64,000 bases of DNA, taken from positions 1-64,000 of the forward strand of contig CASEKE010000013.1 of the NCBI GenBank assembly GCA_949288415.1. The letters are read 5' to 3'. The position numbers and the translations under genes are program-made. This document shows positions 1 to 8,498 of the stretch, in pieces. The notes beneath the pieces are model-generated. The model saw only the letters and a list, made by a program, of their open reading frames with translations, was not told where the DNA came from and searched no databases. Source of the stretch: an uncultured Spirochaetales bacterium (GTDB lineage Bacteria > Spirochaetota > Spirochaetia > Sphaerochaetales > Sphaerochaetaceae). Each line of letters begins with the position of its first letter. Within the stretch, counting starts at the first letter, position 1.

Positions 1-590
1 AAACAATTCTTTTCGCACTTGTAATTCTGCTTGCGGCAACAAGCGTATTCGCAATAGACGGCTATGTCGGCGTAAAGAGCGGATACACGATGGACATCTC
101 GTTTCCCGAGAAACTCGATCCGGTCACAACGAACAACGTTCCGGTCAAAGCCGACCTGACACTCGACATCAGCGACAATTTCGCAATCGGAACGGGAATA
201 GGAACCAACATCGTCGTTCCGAATCATGGCGACCCTACAGCGCAGTTCGCTCTCGATGTACTTGCATATTACAAGATGCCTCTTGACAGGAAACTCAATC
301 TCTATATCGGAGGTGGAGCAGGATATCGTCTCTGGCATGATTCGACGGGCGACAACAACTACGGTGTCAGTACCACAACGCATCATGTCGACGTCGATAT
401 CTCCAGCAAGCTCGTATACGACGTAGCAAAGAGTCTCGGAATCTTTGCAGGAGCCGATCTTGGATTCAAGGTGTATGACGGAGTAAGTATGAAAACAACT
501 ATTATGGGCAATTCTTCGACAACAACGACCTCGAGCGATACATTCGGCATGTCATGGGGTATCACAGTCGGAGCTGCATACAAATTCTGA
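1..590 (+). CDS. Outer-membrane beta-barrel protein, 5' end cut by window
   Basis: The frame is open from base 3 to the TGA at 588-590, leaving 195 residues; the true start lies left of the window. The visible N-terminus is the hydrophobic end of a signal peptide (ILFALVILLAATSVFA) followed by IDGYVGVKSG, so cleavage after the second Ala is likely. The rest alternates polar and aromatic or aliphatic residues and ends in aromatic Phe (AAYKF), as outer-membrane barrels do. Around 195 residues would fit an eight-stranded barrel. No specific family is recognised. A clear intrinsic terminator follows 20 bases downstream. Membrane location is inferred from the signal peptide and strand pattern only. 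Confidence 0.7.
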   Translation, partial: TILFALVILLAATSVFAIDGYVGVKSGYTMDISFPEKLDPVTTNNVPVKADLTLDISDNFAIGTGIGTNIVVPNHGDPTAQFALDVLAYYKMPLDRKLNLYIGGGAGYRLWHDSTGDNNYGVSTTTHHVDVDISSKLVYDVAKSLGIFAGADLGFKVYDGVSMKTTIMGNSSTTTTSSDTFGMSWGITVGAAYKF

Positions 591-610
591 TACTCTCTTC
601 TCCCTTGCTT

Positions 611-640
611 GTCCCGGGCAAAGTCCCGGGACTTTTCTTT
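611..640 (+). terminator. Intrinsic terminator of the barrel gene
   Basis: An 8-bp GC-rich stem, GTCCCGGG (611-618) with CCCGGGAC (625-632), has a six-base loop and is followed by TTTTCTTT. It separates the barrel gene from the DUF2804 gene. Confidence 0.88.
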
Positions 641-678
641 GCGTTTCCGTTTTCCCCTTTTACTGCTATACTCAGAAC

Positions 679-1719
679 ATGCAGAGAGAAATAACAGCCG
701 AACAGCCGCTTCTTTCCAAGGACGGCAGGATAATACACGAAGGATGGGCCAGAAAGCCATACTGGAAATACGTCCGCAGCGACGTGGCGTCAGGACCATA
801 TCGGATAAAGGAATGGGACTACTACGCCATCACGAATTTCAAGGAAAAGTGGAACATATGCCTGACATTCTCGGATCTGGGCTATGCAGGCCTGTTCTCG
901 ATCACGTTCCTCGACTACGAGAGAGGCAAGTACTCTACTGTCTGTTCCACGAAATTGCTCACCAGACACAGAACAGGGCTCGGAGCGAATCCCGAGGACG
1001 ACTATGCAGTATCTTTCTCGGACGGAAACATGACGATGGCATTTGTGAAAAAAACCTTCCAAAGACACATTCTTGCGACAGCTCCTGCAATGGTTCTTCC
1101 CGACGGGCGTAAGGGACTGAAGATAGATGTAACGCTTCTCGACCACCCTTGCGACGAAAGCGTCAATATAGCAACCAGCTGGCAGGAGAACAGGCACTGC
1201 TTCTACTACAACGAAAAGCGTTGCGCGATGCCGGTCGTCGGCGAACTCCGCTTCGGCTTCGAAAAGGTTGCAGTTGAGGCGGGAACGACCCTTGCGCTGC
1301 TCGATTGGGGACGAGGAAGATGGTACAGGGAATCCACCTGGCATTGGTCATGCGCCATGGGCATGACGGATGATGGACACAGGTTTGCAATAAATACCGG
1401 ATATGGCTTCACCGACAGAACCCCCGCAAGCGAAAATGCAATCATCTACGATGGGAAAGTGCACAAGCTCGGCGATGTCGGCTTCACCTACCCCGAGGAT
1501 TTCACTTCCGGAGTCTGGAGCATCGAAGACGAAGCTGGAAGACTTTCGCTCGAGATGGTCCCTGTGACGGACAGAAGAGATCATATCGACTTCAAGCTGA
1601 TAAAAAGCGAACAGGACCAGGTGTTCGGACACATGAAAGGATTCTTCGTTCTCGATGATGGAAACAGGGTCGACGTCGATACGTTGGGTTTTGCGGAAAA
1701 AGTACATAACAAGTGGTGA
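679..1719 (+). CDS. DUF2804 family protein
   Basis: A 346-residue soluble protein with no signal peptide or membrane segment. Tryptophan-rich motifs (HWSCAMGMTDDGHRFAIN, LDWGRGRWYRES) and overall length agree with the DUF2804 family, a beta-rich family of unknown function found in bacteria and some eukaryotes. No catalytic role can be assigned. There is no Shine-Dalgarno sequence. Instead an extended -10 (TG then TATACT, 664-672) ends six bases before the ATG, so the message is probably leaderless. The gene is monocistronic, between a terminator upstream and the helicase promoter downstream. Confidence 0.8.
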   Translation: MQREITAEQPLLSKDGRIIHEGWARKPYWKYVRSDVASGPYRIKEWDYYAITNFKEKWNICLTFSDLGYAGLFSITFLDYERGKYSTVCSTKLLTRHRTGLGANPEDDYAVSFSDGNMTMAFVKKTFQRHILATAPAMVLPDGRKGLKIDVTLLDHPCDESVNIATSWQENRHCFYYNEKRCAMPVVGELRFGFEKVAVEAGTTLALLDWGRGRWYRESTWHWSCAMGMTDDGHRFAINTGYGFTDRTPASENAIIYDGKVHKLGDVGFTYPEDFTSGVWSIEDEAGRLSLEMVPVTDRRDHIDFKLIKSEQDQVFGHMKGFFVLDDGNRVDVDTLGFAEKVHNKW

Positions 1720-1850
1720 TTTCGCTGCCGCCGTAAAAATCAAGGCTTCAGTCCGGTTTTCCAGGCAATCTTCGCCGTAATTGCGCATTCCGCCCCGTTG
1801 CAATCGGACGTACAATTCGGCCATCATGATAAAATACTATTTTACAAGCA

Positions 1851-1879
1851 TTTACATTCTTTCCATTATCAGATAGAAT
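1851..1879 (+). promoter_or_regulatory. Sigma-70 type promoter of the helicase gene
   Basis: TTTACA (1851-1856), a 17-base spacer, then TAGAAT (1874-1879). It predicts a leader of about 30 bases before the helicase ATG. The rest of the 196-base gap from 1720 holds nothing I recognise. Confidence 0.6.
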
Positions 1880-1915
1880 GAGCCGGCTTAAAGACTGAGA
1901 GATTTAGATTACATT

Positions 1916-3793
1916 ATGGAAAACACAGAAAACGGATTTTCATCCCTGGGACTCAGCGAAAAGACGCTGGAGGCTCTCGAAAAGAAAGGCTTCGTCGAAC
2001 CGACGGAGATACAGAAACTATGCATTCCTCTCCTTCTGGAGGAGAACACAGAAGTCATCGGACAGGCACAGACAGGCACGGGAAAGACAGCGGCATTCGG
2101 TCTGCCGATAATAGAGAAGATCGACGGAGGACAGAAGGAAGTACAGGCTCTCATCCTCTGCCCCACGAGGGAGCTTGCGATCCAGGTCGCCGACGAGATA
2201 GATTCCCTCAAGGGAGATCGCAATATCGTCATCGTCCCCATATACGGCGGAGCTTCAATGGAAAACCAGCTCAAGAGGCTCAGGAACGGAGTGGATGTCA
2301 TCGTCGGCACGCCGGGAAGGATCCTCGACCACCTCAGAAGGAAGACACTGAAGCTCGATGATCTCAAGTTTGCCGTCCTGGACGAGGCGGACGAGATGCT
2401 CGACATGGGTTTCATCGAGGACATTGAGGCCATACTGGAGGAAACGCCGGCCGAAAAGCGCATGCTCATGTTCAGCGCCACAATGCCGAAGGAAATCCAG
2501 AAGATTGCAGAGCGGTTCATGAAGAACTACCTGCTCATAAGGACCGAGAAGAAGGATACGTCGAACACGAACACGCATCAGGTCTACTATGAGGTAAGGG
2601 AAAACGACAAGATAGAGGCTCTTTCAAGGATTCTCGACAAGGAAGTCGGATTCTACGGGGTCATATTCTGCCGCACGAAACTGCAGTGCGACGAAATCGG
2701 AAACACGCTGATCACCCGTGGCTACGAAGCTGCCGCCCTTCACGGAGACCTGTCGCAGAGGGAACGTGAAGTGATACTCAAGAAGATGAGGGAGAAGAGG
2801 ATTTCCATACTCGTTGCCACAGATGTCGCATCAAGGGGACTCGATATCCAGGAGCTCACGCACGTCATAAACTTCAGTATTCCCGAGGATCCGGAAGTGT
2901 ACATCCACAGGGTCGGACGCACAGGCAGAGCAGGAAAAGAAGGAACTGCAATAACATTCGTCACGCCCCGGGAAATGAGGAAGTTCGCCTATATCCTCAG
3001 AACCACCAGCTCGAATGCGGAAAAGCTTTCAATCCCTTCCCCCGAGGATGTGATAGACTGCAAGAAGCAGAAGATCGTGGAAGAAGGAAAAGCGATCGTT
3101 TCAGCCGGCCCCGACGACGAATACATGAAGCTCGCCTTCGACATACTCGAAAGCAAGGATGCGTTCATGGCATTCGCCTCTCTTCTGCAGCATACCTACA
3201 AGGGTGCGCTCGACCCGAGACAATACAAGCCGATAAAGGGCTTCGAACGCAAAGAGGAAAAGAAGAATCGGGAAAAGGCTGCGACTTCGGACAGAAAGGA
3301 AAGAAAGCACTTCGACAGGGATGCATCTCCGGAGACGATGACGAGACTCTTCGTCGCCAGGGGCCGCAAGGACGGCCTGACGAAGAGAGGGCTCGCAAAC
3401 ATACTCATCGACCAGGTCGGTGTCAGGGATGACGAGCTTGTCGACATCGAGGTCATGGACGACTTCTCGTTCCTCAATACGAACGAGGTCTCAGCCAGGC
3501 TGATTCTCGAGTATTTTGCCGTTCCTAAGGGACAGGGAAAGCCGCTCGTGACAAGGGCAAACGTCGAGAAAAAGGATTCCTGCGGATCGAAGAAAGAAAA
3601 AAAGAGAAGAAACCGCGAAAACGAAAGGCCTGAGTTCCCGAGAAAGAAAAAACAGCACCGGGCATGGATGGACGATATCCAGCCATATGGTCGCGACACT
3701 TACGGGGATGACGACGACGGCAAGTTCCGCATGCCGGACAAAAGAGAAAGAAGCTACAGGAACAGGAAAGGCAGGAAGAAAGGCAGGAAGTAG
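1916..3793 (+). CDS. DEAD-box ATP-dependent RNA helicase with DbpA-type RNA-binding domain
   Basis: A 625-residue helicase with the complete superfamily 2 motif set: Q motif around FVEPTEIQ (27-34), Walker A AQTGTGKT (51-58), PTRELA, TPGR, DEAD (156-159), SAT (187-189) and HRVGRTGRAG in the second RecA domain. A DbpA-type RNA-binding domain follows at about residues 475-545 (starting TRLFVARGRKDG). The last 75 residues are very rich in Lys and Arg. By analogy with DeaD/CsdA and DbpA it unwinds structured RNA in ribosome assembly or RNA decay; which of these applies is not visible. It is transcribed with glf, 22 bases downstream. A free-standing copy of the same RNA-binding domain is encoded at 37143-37820. 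Confidence 0.93.
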   Translation: MENTENGFSSLGLSEKTLEALEKKGFVEPTEIQKLCIPLLLEENTEVIGQAQTGTGKTAAFGLPIIEKIDGGQKEVQALILCPTRELAIQVADEIDSLKGDRNIVIVPIYGGASMENQLKRLRNGVDVIVGTPGRILDHLRRKTLKLDDLKFAVLDEADEMLDMGFIEDIEAILEETPAEKRMLMFSATMPKEIQKIAERFMKNYLLIRTEKKDTSNTNTHQVYYEVRENDKIEALSRILDKEVGFYGVIFCRTKLQCDEIGNTLITRGYEAAALHGDLSQREREVILKKMREKRISILVATDVASRGLDIQELTHVINFSIPEDPEVYIHRVGRTGRAGKEGTAITFVTPREMRKFAYILRTTSSNAEKLSIPSPEDVIDCKKQKIVEEGKAIVSAGPDDEYMKLAFDILESKDAFMAFASLLQHTYKGALDPRQYKPIKGFERKEEKKNREKAATSDRKERKHFDRDASPETMTRLFVARGRKDGLTKRGLANILIDQVGVRDDELVDIEVMDDFSFLNTNEVSARLILEYFAVPKGQGKPLVTRANVEKKDSCGSKKEKKRRNRENERPEFPRKKKQHRAWMDDIQPYGRDTYGDDDDGKFRMPDKRERSYRNRKGRKKGRK

Positions 3794-3815
3794 ACTGCAA
3801 GGGAGATGAAATTCG

Positions 3816-4913
3816 ATGAAGGATCGCTATGATTACCTGATTGTCGGAACGGGTCTTTTCGGATCGGTGTTCGCCCACGAGGCGATCGCAAAGGGAAAGA
3901 GCGTTCTGATGGTGGAGAAAAGAAATCACATAGCCGGCAACATCTATACAGAGAAGGTCGACGGGATAAACATCCATCGGTACGGAGCACACATATTCCA
4001 TACCTCCGACGAGACGGTATGGGAATACATCAACCGCTTCGCATCATTCAACAACTTCATCAATTCCCCCATAGCAAAATATGGCAAAGAGGTGTACAAC
4101 ATGCCGTTCAACATGAATACATTCTCTAGGATGTGGGGAATATCGACACCTGCAGAGGCGAAGGCGATCATCGATTCCCAGAGACGGGAGATCGAGACTG
4201 TGACCAACCTCGAGGAACAGGCGATCAGCCTCGTCGGACGGGACATTTACGAGAAACTCATCAAGGGATACACGGAAAAGCAGTGGGGACGAAGTTGCAC
4301 GGAGCTGCCGCCGGAGATCATCAAACGTCTTCCTGTCAGGTATACCTACGACAACAATTACTTCAACGACCGCTATCAGGGAATTCCGACCGAAGGCTAC
4401 ACGGCAATCGTCGAGAAGCTCATCGAAGGCGCGGATGTGGTGCTGGGAGAGGATTTCAACCTTGATCAGGCCAGGTGGAGAAGTCTTGCCGACAGGACGC
4501 TATACACAGGATGTCTCGACGAATTCTTCCACTATTCGGAAGGTCGACTGCAGTACAGAAGCGAAATATTCGAAAGCGAAAGGATCGAGGAAGAGAACTA
4601 TCAGGGGGTTGCTGTAGTCAACTACACAGAAATGGATGTTCCATATACGAGGGTGATCGAGCACAAGCACTTTGCAAAGGACATTTCCCCTGTGACATGG
4701 ATCAGCAGGGAATACCCCGTCGACTACGAAAAGACCGGAGAGCCCTACTACCCTATCAACGACGAAAGGAACGACAGCCTCTACCGGCGGTACAGGAAGC
4801 TTGCCGATGCGGACGGCAGTCTAATAATCGGCGGAAGACTTGCCGAATACAAATACTACGATATGGACAAGACGGTTCTGTCGGCTCTACGCAAGGCTGA
4901 GGAAATCATTTGA
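3816..4913 (+). CDS. glf: UDP-galactopyranose mutase
   Basis: A 365-residue flavoenzyme that interconverts UDP-galactopyranose and UDP-galactofuranose, the donor for galactofuranose in surface glycans. The N-terminus has the FAD-binding Rossmann fingerprint (LIVGTGLFGSVFAHEA) and the family-typical RYGAHIFHT. Later motifs YTEKQWG, RYTYDNNYFND and the C-terminal GGRLAEYKYYDMD match the GLF family. Length is normal for bacterial Glf. It sits 22 bases after the helicase, with a GGGAG about ten bases before the ATG. No glycosyltransferase lies nearby, so the galactofuranose acceptor is not known from this window. Confidence 0.96.
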   Translation: MKDRYDYLIVGTGLFGSVFAHEAIAKGKSVLMVEKRNHIAGNIYTEKVDGINIHRYGAHIFHTSDETVWEYINRFASFNNFINSPIAKYGKEVYNMPFNMNTFSRMWGISTPAEAKAIIDSQRREIETVTNLEEQAISLVGRDIYEKLIKGYTEKQWGRSCTELPPEIIKRLPVRYTYDNNYFNDRYQGIPTEGYTAIVEKLIEGADVVLGEDFNLDQARWRSLADRTLYTGCLDEFFHYSEGRLQYRSEIFESERIEEENYQGVAVVNYTEMDVPYTRVIEHKHFAKDISPVTWISREYPVDYEKTGEPYYPINDERNDSLYRRYRKLADADGSLIIGGRLAEYKYYDMDKTVLSALRKAEEII

Positions 4914-4978
4914 TGGAATCTTGAGATCCATGCAGGAATCCAGCACTGCCCAAAACGTACGGAATGGAAAAACGTGCA

Positions 4979-5005
4979 TAAAAAAGTTCCCTCGCAAGAG
5001 GGAAC
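4979..5005 (-). terminator. Terminator of the minus-strand sugar-acid operon
   Basis: A perfect 8-bp stem, GTTCCCTC (4986-4993) with GAGGGAAC (4998-5005), has a GCAA tetraloop. On the minus strand it is followed by a run of T (4979-4985). It lies 22 bases past the garR-like stop codon and may also end glf transcripts from the other side. Confidence 0.85.
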
Positions 5006-5026
5006 GATTGTTTCGATTCGAAAAGA

Positions 5027-5914
5027 TCACTTTCCTATACGGACACCAGATATCATCTCGTAGTAGCAGGCAAGTGCGCTATGGTCATCCTTTCCATGTC
5101 CGAAGGCCTTGAGAGCTTCCATCATCTCCATGACCTGTCCTGTGAGCGGAACCGGCGAGGAAATCGCATGGGCCGCGTTCAATGCATTGGTAAGATCCTT
5201 TATATGAAGCTCGATTCTGAAACCGGGCTTGTAGTTTCCATCCAGCATCATCGGAGCCTTTGCATCCATGACGGTGGATCCGGCAAGCCCTCCGCGTATA
5301 GCCTTGTACACAAGTTCAGGATCGGCTCCGGCCTTGCGGCTGAAGGTAAGGGCCTCGCTCACTGCTGCGATATTGCAGGCGACCACTATCTGATTTGCAA
5401 GCTTCGCTATGTTTCCGGCTCCCAGCTCTCCGACGTATACAGCGGAGGAAGCCATAGAAAGAAGCAGTGATTTGTACTTTTCGAAGAGAGCCTTGTCACC
5501 ACCGACCATCACGGAAAGAGTTCCATCGATCGCCTTCGGCTCTCCGCCTGAGACGGGAGCATCAAGCATCATGACGCCCTTCTTCGCCAGCTCATTTCCG
5601 ATCGCTTTCGATTCGACAGGGTCTATAGACGACATATCTATAACTACCAAGCCAGGCTTTGCAGTCTCAAGGACTCCGTCTTTTCCTAGAAGGACATCCC
5701 TTACATTGGGGCTGTTCGGAAGCATCGTTATGATCACCTCCGGACCATATGCGGCAACCGCAGCGGCCGATGGAGCTCCGACTGCCCCTTCATTCTCGAA
5801 TTCCGAAATAGTTTTTTTGTCATGGGTATTGACGATGAGCTCATACCCTTTCTTCATCAGATTTCTGCACATGGGCTTGCCCATGATGCCAAGTCCTATG
5901 AAACCGACCTTCAT
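5027..5914 (-). CDS. garR: Tartronate semialdehyde reductase-like 3-hydroxyacid dehydrogenase
   Basis: A 295-residue member of the beta-hydroxyacid dehydrogenase family. It has the N-terminal NAD(P) motif GFIGLGIMGKPM, the substrate-binding DAPVSGG (119-125) and the catalytic Lys171 in GAGNIAKLANQ. GarR/GlxR enzymes reduce tartronate semialdehyde to D-glycerate. The start at 5914 is set by AAGGAGAGTG just upstream; an in-frame ATG 39 bases earlier lies inside the preceding gene. It is the last gene of the minus-strand operon, one base after the DapA-family gene, and ends at a strong terminator. Company with GarD and an aldolase supports tartronate semialdehyde over 3-hydroxyisobutyrate as substrate, by inference. 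Confidence 0.85.
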   Translation of the reverse strand: MKVGFIGLGIMGKPMCRNLMKKGYELIVNTHDKKTISEFENEGAVGAPSAAAVAAYGPEVIITMLPNSPNVRDVLLGKDGVLETAKPGLVVIDMSSIDPVESKAIGNELAKKGVMMLDAPVSGGEPKAIDGTLSVMVGGDKALFEKYKSLLLSMASSAVYVGELGAGNIAKLANQIVVACNIAAVSEALTFSRKAGADPELVYKAIRGGLAGSTVMDAKAPMMLDGNYKPGFRIELHIKDLTNALNAAHAISSPVPLTGQVMEMMEALKAFGHGKDDHSALACYYEMISGVRIGK

Positions 5915-5915
5915 T

Positions 5916-6827
5916 TCAATCACTCTCCTTCGAAGTATATCCTGCAGCCTCAAGCTGCTGTTTCAACTTTTTCATCTGTACATCGTCCGACGGAAGATTC
6001 GGCAGATACGGCTTCCCGACGTTTTCTCCAAGAATATTGCAGTAATCCTTGGTTGCGACGGGGAATGAAGATTTGTCCATCTGCAGTCGTATCGGATTGA
6101 GACAAAACTGCGCCTCAAGCGAACCGGATACATCTCCTGAAACGTACCGCTCATAGATGGAACATACCAGCCGGGGAAGGAAGTTTGCCGTGCAACACAC
6201 CGCCCCTACAGCCCCCACGGCAAGGCCGGAATATATAAGCGTATCCTTGCCGCAAAGAACCTTGAATCCCTTGTCCCTGTTCCTGCGTATGAACTCCGAC
6301 GTCTGAGTCATGTCGCCTGAACTGTCCTTCATACCTACAATATTCTCCGTATCGTGGGCAAGCCGGTATACGACATCCTGCGAAATAGGATAACCTGTCC
6401 GTCCAGGATTATTGTAAAGCAGCATCGGCGTACCCTTTATGCTGTCGGCGATCGTACGGAAATGCAGGTAGAGTTCCTTCTCGTCCGGCTTGATGAACAT
6501 CGGCTGGAGCACGGAGACTCCGTAAGCACCGTTGTCTACTCCAAGCCTTGCAAGACGCACGCATTTCGAAGTCCTTATCGCTCCGATACCCATGTATACA
6601 GGGACTCTTCCTGCAACCTGGGAAACTATGATACGCAGAATCTCCAGCATTTCGCTTTCCTCCTGCATATAGAACTCTCCATTGGAACCGAAAGCGAGAA
6701 TTCCGCTCACGCCTCCGTCGATGACGAAATCGACATGTCTGCGCAACATTTCCTCATCTACATGCTCATCCTTGTCGAGAGGTATAACGATCGGAGGGAC
6801 TATTCCCTTTATCAAATCGACATTCAT
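5916..6827 (-). CDS. DapA/NAL-family class I aldolase, proposed 5-keto-4-deoxyglucarate aldolase
   Basis: A 303-residue TIM-barrel enzyme of the dihydrodipicolinate synthase / N-acetylneuraminate lyase family. Residues expected for Schiff-base chemistry are present: Lys167 in VGMKDSSGD, Tyr138 in LLYNNPGRTG and the carboxylate loop GSNGE (47-51). The start at 6827 has AAGGAGG seven bases upstream and overlaps the stop of the metallo-hydrolase gene by four bases. Between a GarD and a GarR it most plausibly splits 5-keto-4-deoxy-D-glucarate into pyruvate and tartronate semialdehyde, the step done in E. coli by the unrelated GarL. The alternatives are a KdgD-type dehydratase/decarboxylase or another 2-keto-3-deoxy acid aldolase. 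Confidence 0.82.
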   Translation of the reverse strand: MNVDLIKGIVPPIVIPLDKDEHVDEEMLRRHVDFVIDGGVSGILAFGSNGEFYMQEESEMLEILRIIVSQVAGRVPVYMGIGAIRTSKCVRLARLGVDNGAYGVSVLQPMFIKPDEKELYLHFRTIADSIKGTPMLLYNNPGRTGYPISQDVVYRLAHDTENIVGMKDSSGDMTQTSEFIRRNRDKGFKVLCGKDTLIYSGLAVGAVGAVCCTANFLPRLVCSIYERYVSGDVSGSLEAQFCLNPIRLQMDKSSFPVATKDYCNILGENVGKPYLPNLPSDDVQMKKLKQQLEAAGYTSKESD

Positions 6828-7648
6828 ATTTGTCCTCCTTGAATCTGCCCCAGATCGATGCATCTTCCGGGAACCGGTACGACGACGCGCATTCTTCCCG
6901 TCGCTATATGCCGGCAGGTCTCCACGTCCGCGCCGTTCTCCTTGAAGAAGTCGAAATGTGTCGGTATGAGCGCCTTCGCTCCTACCGACACAGCGAAATC
7001 GATTGCCTCGCAGGCATCCATATTGCCGACGATTCCTTTCGAAAGTCTTTCCGGATCTCTGCCATTTATCGGGAGCATCACATAGTCCGGACGATAGCGG
7101 GAAATATCGTCGACAAGTCTTCTGGATGAAAGAGTATCTCCGCCGTGAAACACCGTCAGGCCATTCCACCGCAGCAAATAGCCATAGAAACGCGAAAACC
7201 CGGGAGAGGAATTCTCATAGTCCATATGCAGAATCGGGATTGCCTTCACAAAAAGTCCGCCAAGCCTCACGCTACCGTAATTGCCGACATACAGCTTGCT
7301 GCAATCGGGAATGTCCAGAGAGTCAAGTATACAGGCGGGGGCTATCACCCTGCAGTTTTCGTTTCTTTTCGTCTGGTCCTCGATAAGCGCCCGGTCCAGA
7401 TGGTCCGCATGGTCATGGGAGACCAGAATGAGATCAAGTCCGGGACAGGACGCGACGGGAAACGGAGGTTCGATTCTTCGTCGGGATATATCGGTACCCT
7501 TGTAGAAAAGATCCGAGACGACAAGGTCGATTGCGACCTTCATTCCGCCGGCCTCAAGTACGAAGCCGCACTGCCCCATCGGCATCGCAAAGCCGTCGGA
7601 AAGACACTCCAGCTTTCCTTCCAGATCCTCGGAACAGCAATCCCACAT
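6824..7648 (-). CDS. UlaG-like metallo-beta-lactamase-fold hydrolase
   Basis: A 274-residue protein with the metal-binding signature HDHADH (His78, His80, Asp82, His83) and later FHGGDT and PTHFDFF motifs, all as in the UlaG branch of the metallo-beta-lactamase fold. UlaG is L-ascorbate-6-phosphate lactonase, so hydrolysis of a sugar-acid lactone is a reasonable guess. The gene lies four bases after the MalG-like permease gene and overlaps the aldolase gene by four bases, so all are co-transcribed. Its place beside galactarate genes suggests opening of an aldaric-acid lactone, which is inference. No signal peptide is seen, so it should be cytoplasmic. Confidence 0.8.
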   Translation of the reverse strand: MWDCCSEDLEGKLECLSDGFAMPMGQCGFVLEAGGMKVAIDLVVSDLFYKGTDISRRRIEPPFPVASCPGLDLILVSHDHADHLDRALIEDQTKRNENCRVIAPACILDSLDIPDCSKLYVGNYGSVRLGGLFVKAIPILHMDYENSSPGFSRFYGYLLRWNGLTVFHGGDTLSSRRLVDDISRYRPDYVMLPINGRDPERLSKGIVGNMDACEAIDFAVSVGAKALIPTHFDFFKENGADVETCRHIATGRMRVVVPVPGRCIDLGQIQGGQI

Positions 7649-7652
7649 GATC

Positions 7653-8498
7653 TCACCCCTTCAGACCTGAAGTCGCTATGCCTTCGACAAAATATTTCTG
7701 CGCAAAGAAGAACAGAATGATCAGAGGCATTATCGACACCAGCGCCATTGCCATTACCTGGTTCCACTGTACAGCGGAAGAGGAATCCAGAGATATCCTC
7801 AGTCCCAGCGAAATCGGATACTTCTCGACTTTACTGATGTAGATGAGCGTATTGAAGAAGTCGTTCCATGTCCACATGAACTGGAAAAGTCCTGCGGAGA
7901 AGAGCGCCGGCTTCATCAGAGGCAGAAGTATGCTCCTGAAAGTTCTGAAGCTGGTACATCCGTCTATCGTCGCAGCCTCGTCGAGCTCCTTTGGAATTCC
8001 CCTTATGAACTGCACCAACATGAAAATGAAGAACGGATAGCAGGCAAAGAGCGCCGGCATGATGAACGGAAGATACGTATCAAGCCAATGCCACTTGTTG
8101 AAAAGCAGGTAGCGCGGAATGATGATGACCGAATTAGGCAACATCAACGTAGATATCATCAGTCCGAAAAGGAGCTTCTTCATCGGGAATCGGAACCTTG
8201 CAAACCCGTATGCAACGATTGCACAGGAGAAAACAGTGAACAGTACCGTAGGTATGACCATCTTGAAGGTATTGACGATATAAAGCCCGAACGAATGCTT
8301 GCCAATCCCGTTCCAACCGTTGACATAACCGTCGAAGATGAACTTCTCCGGAAGAAGTTTGTATGAACCGAGAATCTCGTAGTTCGTCTTGAAAGACGAG
8401 AAGAACATCCATATCAGAGGATAGCACATCGCAAAAGCGAACAGTATAAGAAGGACATATACGATCGCCGACTTGAACTTTCTATTCTTTGCAACCAT
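7653..8498 (-). CDS. ABC sugar transporter permease, MalG/AraQ type
   Basis: A 281-residue inner-membrane protein with six predicted membrane segments. The conserved cytoplasmic EAA loop (EAATIDGCTSFRTFRSILLP) contacts the ATPase in CUT1 sugar importers. The N-terminal segment and LPEKF region are typical of MalG-like subunits. The stop codon of the partner permease overlaps its start by one base. Solute-binding protein and regulators are on the divergent plus-strand operon, and no ATPase gene is present. The likely cargo is an oligosaccharide or uronate glycan fragment, judged from the neighbours. Confidence 0.92.
   Translation of the reverse strand: MVAKNRKFKSAIVYVLLILFAFAMCYPLIWMFFSSFKTNYEILGSYKLLPEKFIFDGYVNGWNGIGKHSFGLYIVNTFKMVIPTVLFTVFSCAIVAYGFARFRFPMKKLLFGLMISTLMLPNSVIIIPRYLLFNKWHWLDTYLPFIMPALFACYPFFIFMLVQFIRGIPKELDEAATIDGCTSFRTFRSILLPLMKPALFSAGLFQFMWTWNDFFNTLIYISKVEKYPISLGLRISLDSSSAVQWNQVMAMALVSIMPLIILFFFAQKYFVEGIATSGLKG

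Noticed and set aside
5409-6068. Plus-strand frame of 219 codons across the garR and DapA-like genes
   Set aside because: It is antisense to two well-supported enzymes that form an overlapping operon with good ribosome sites. It has no motif.
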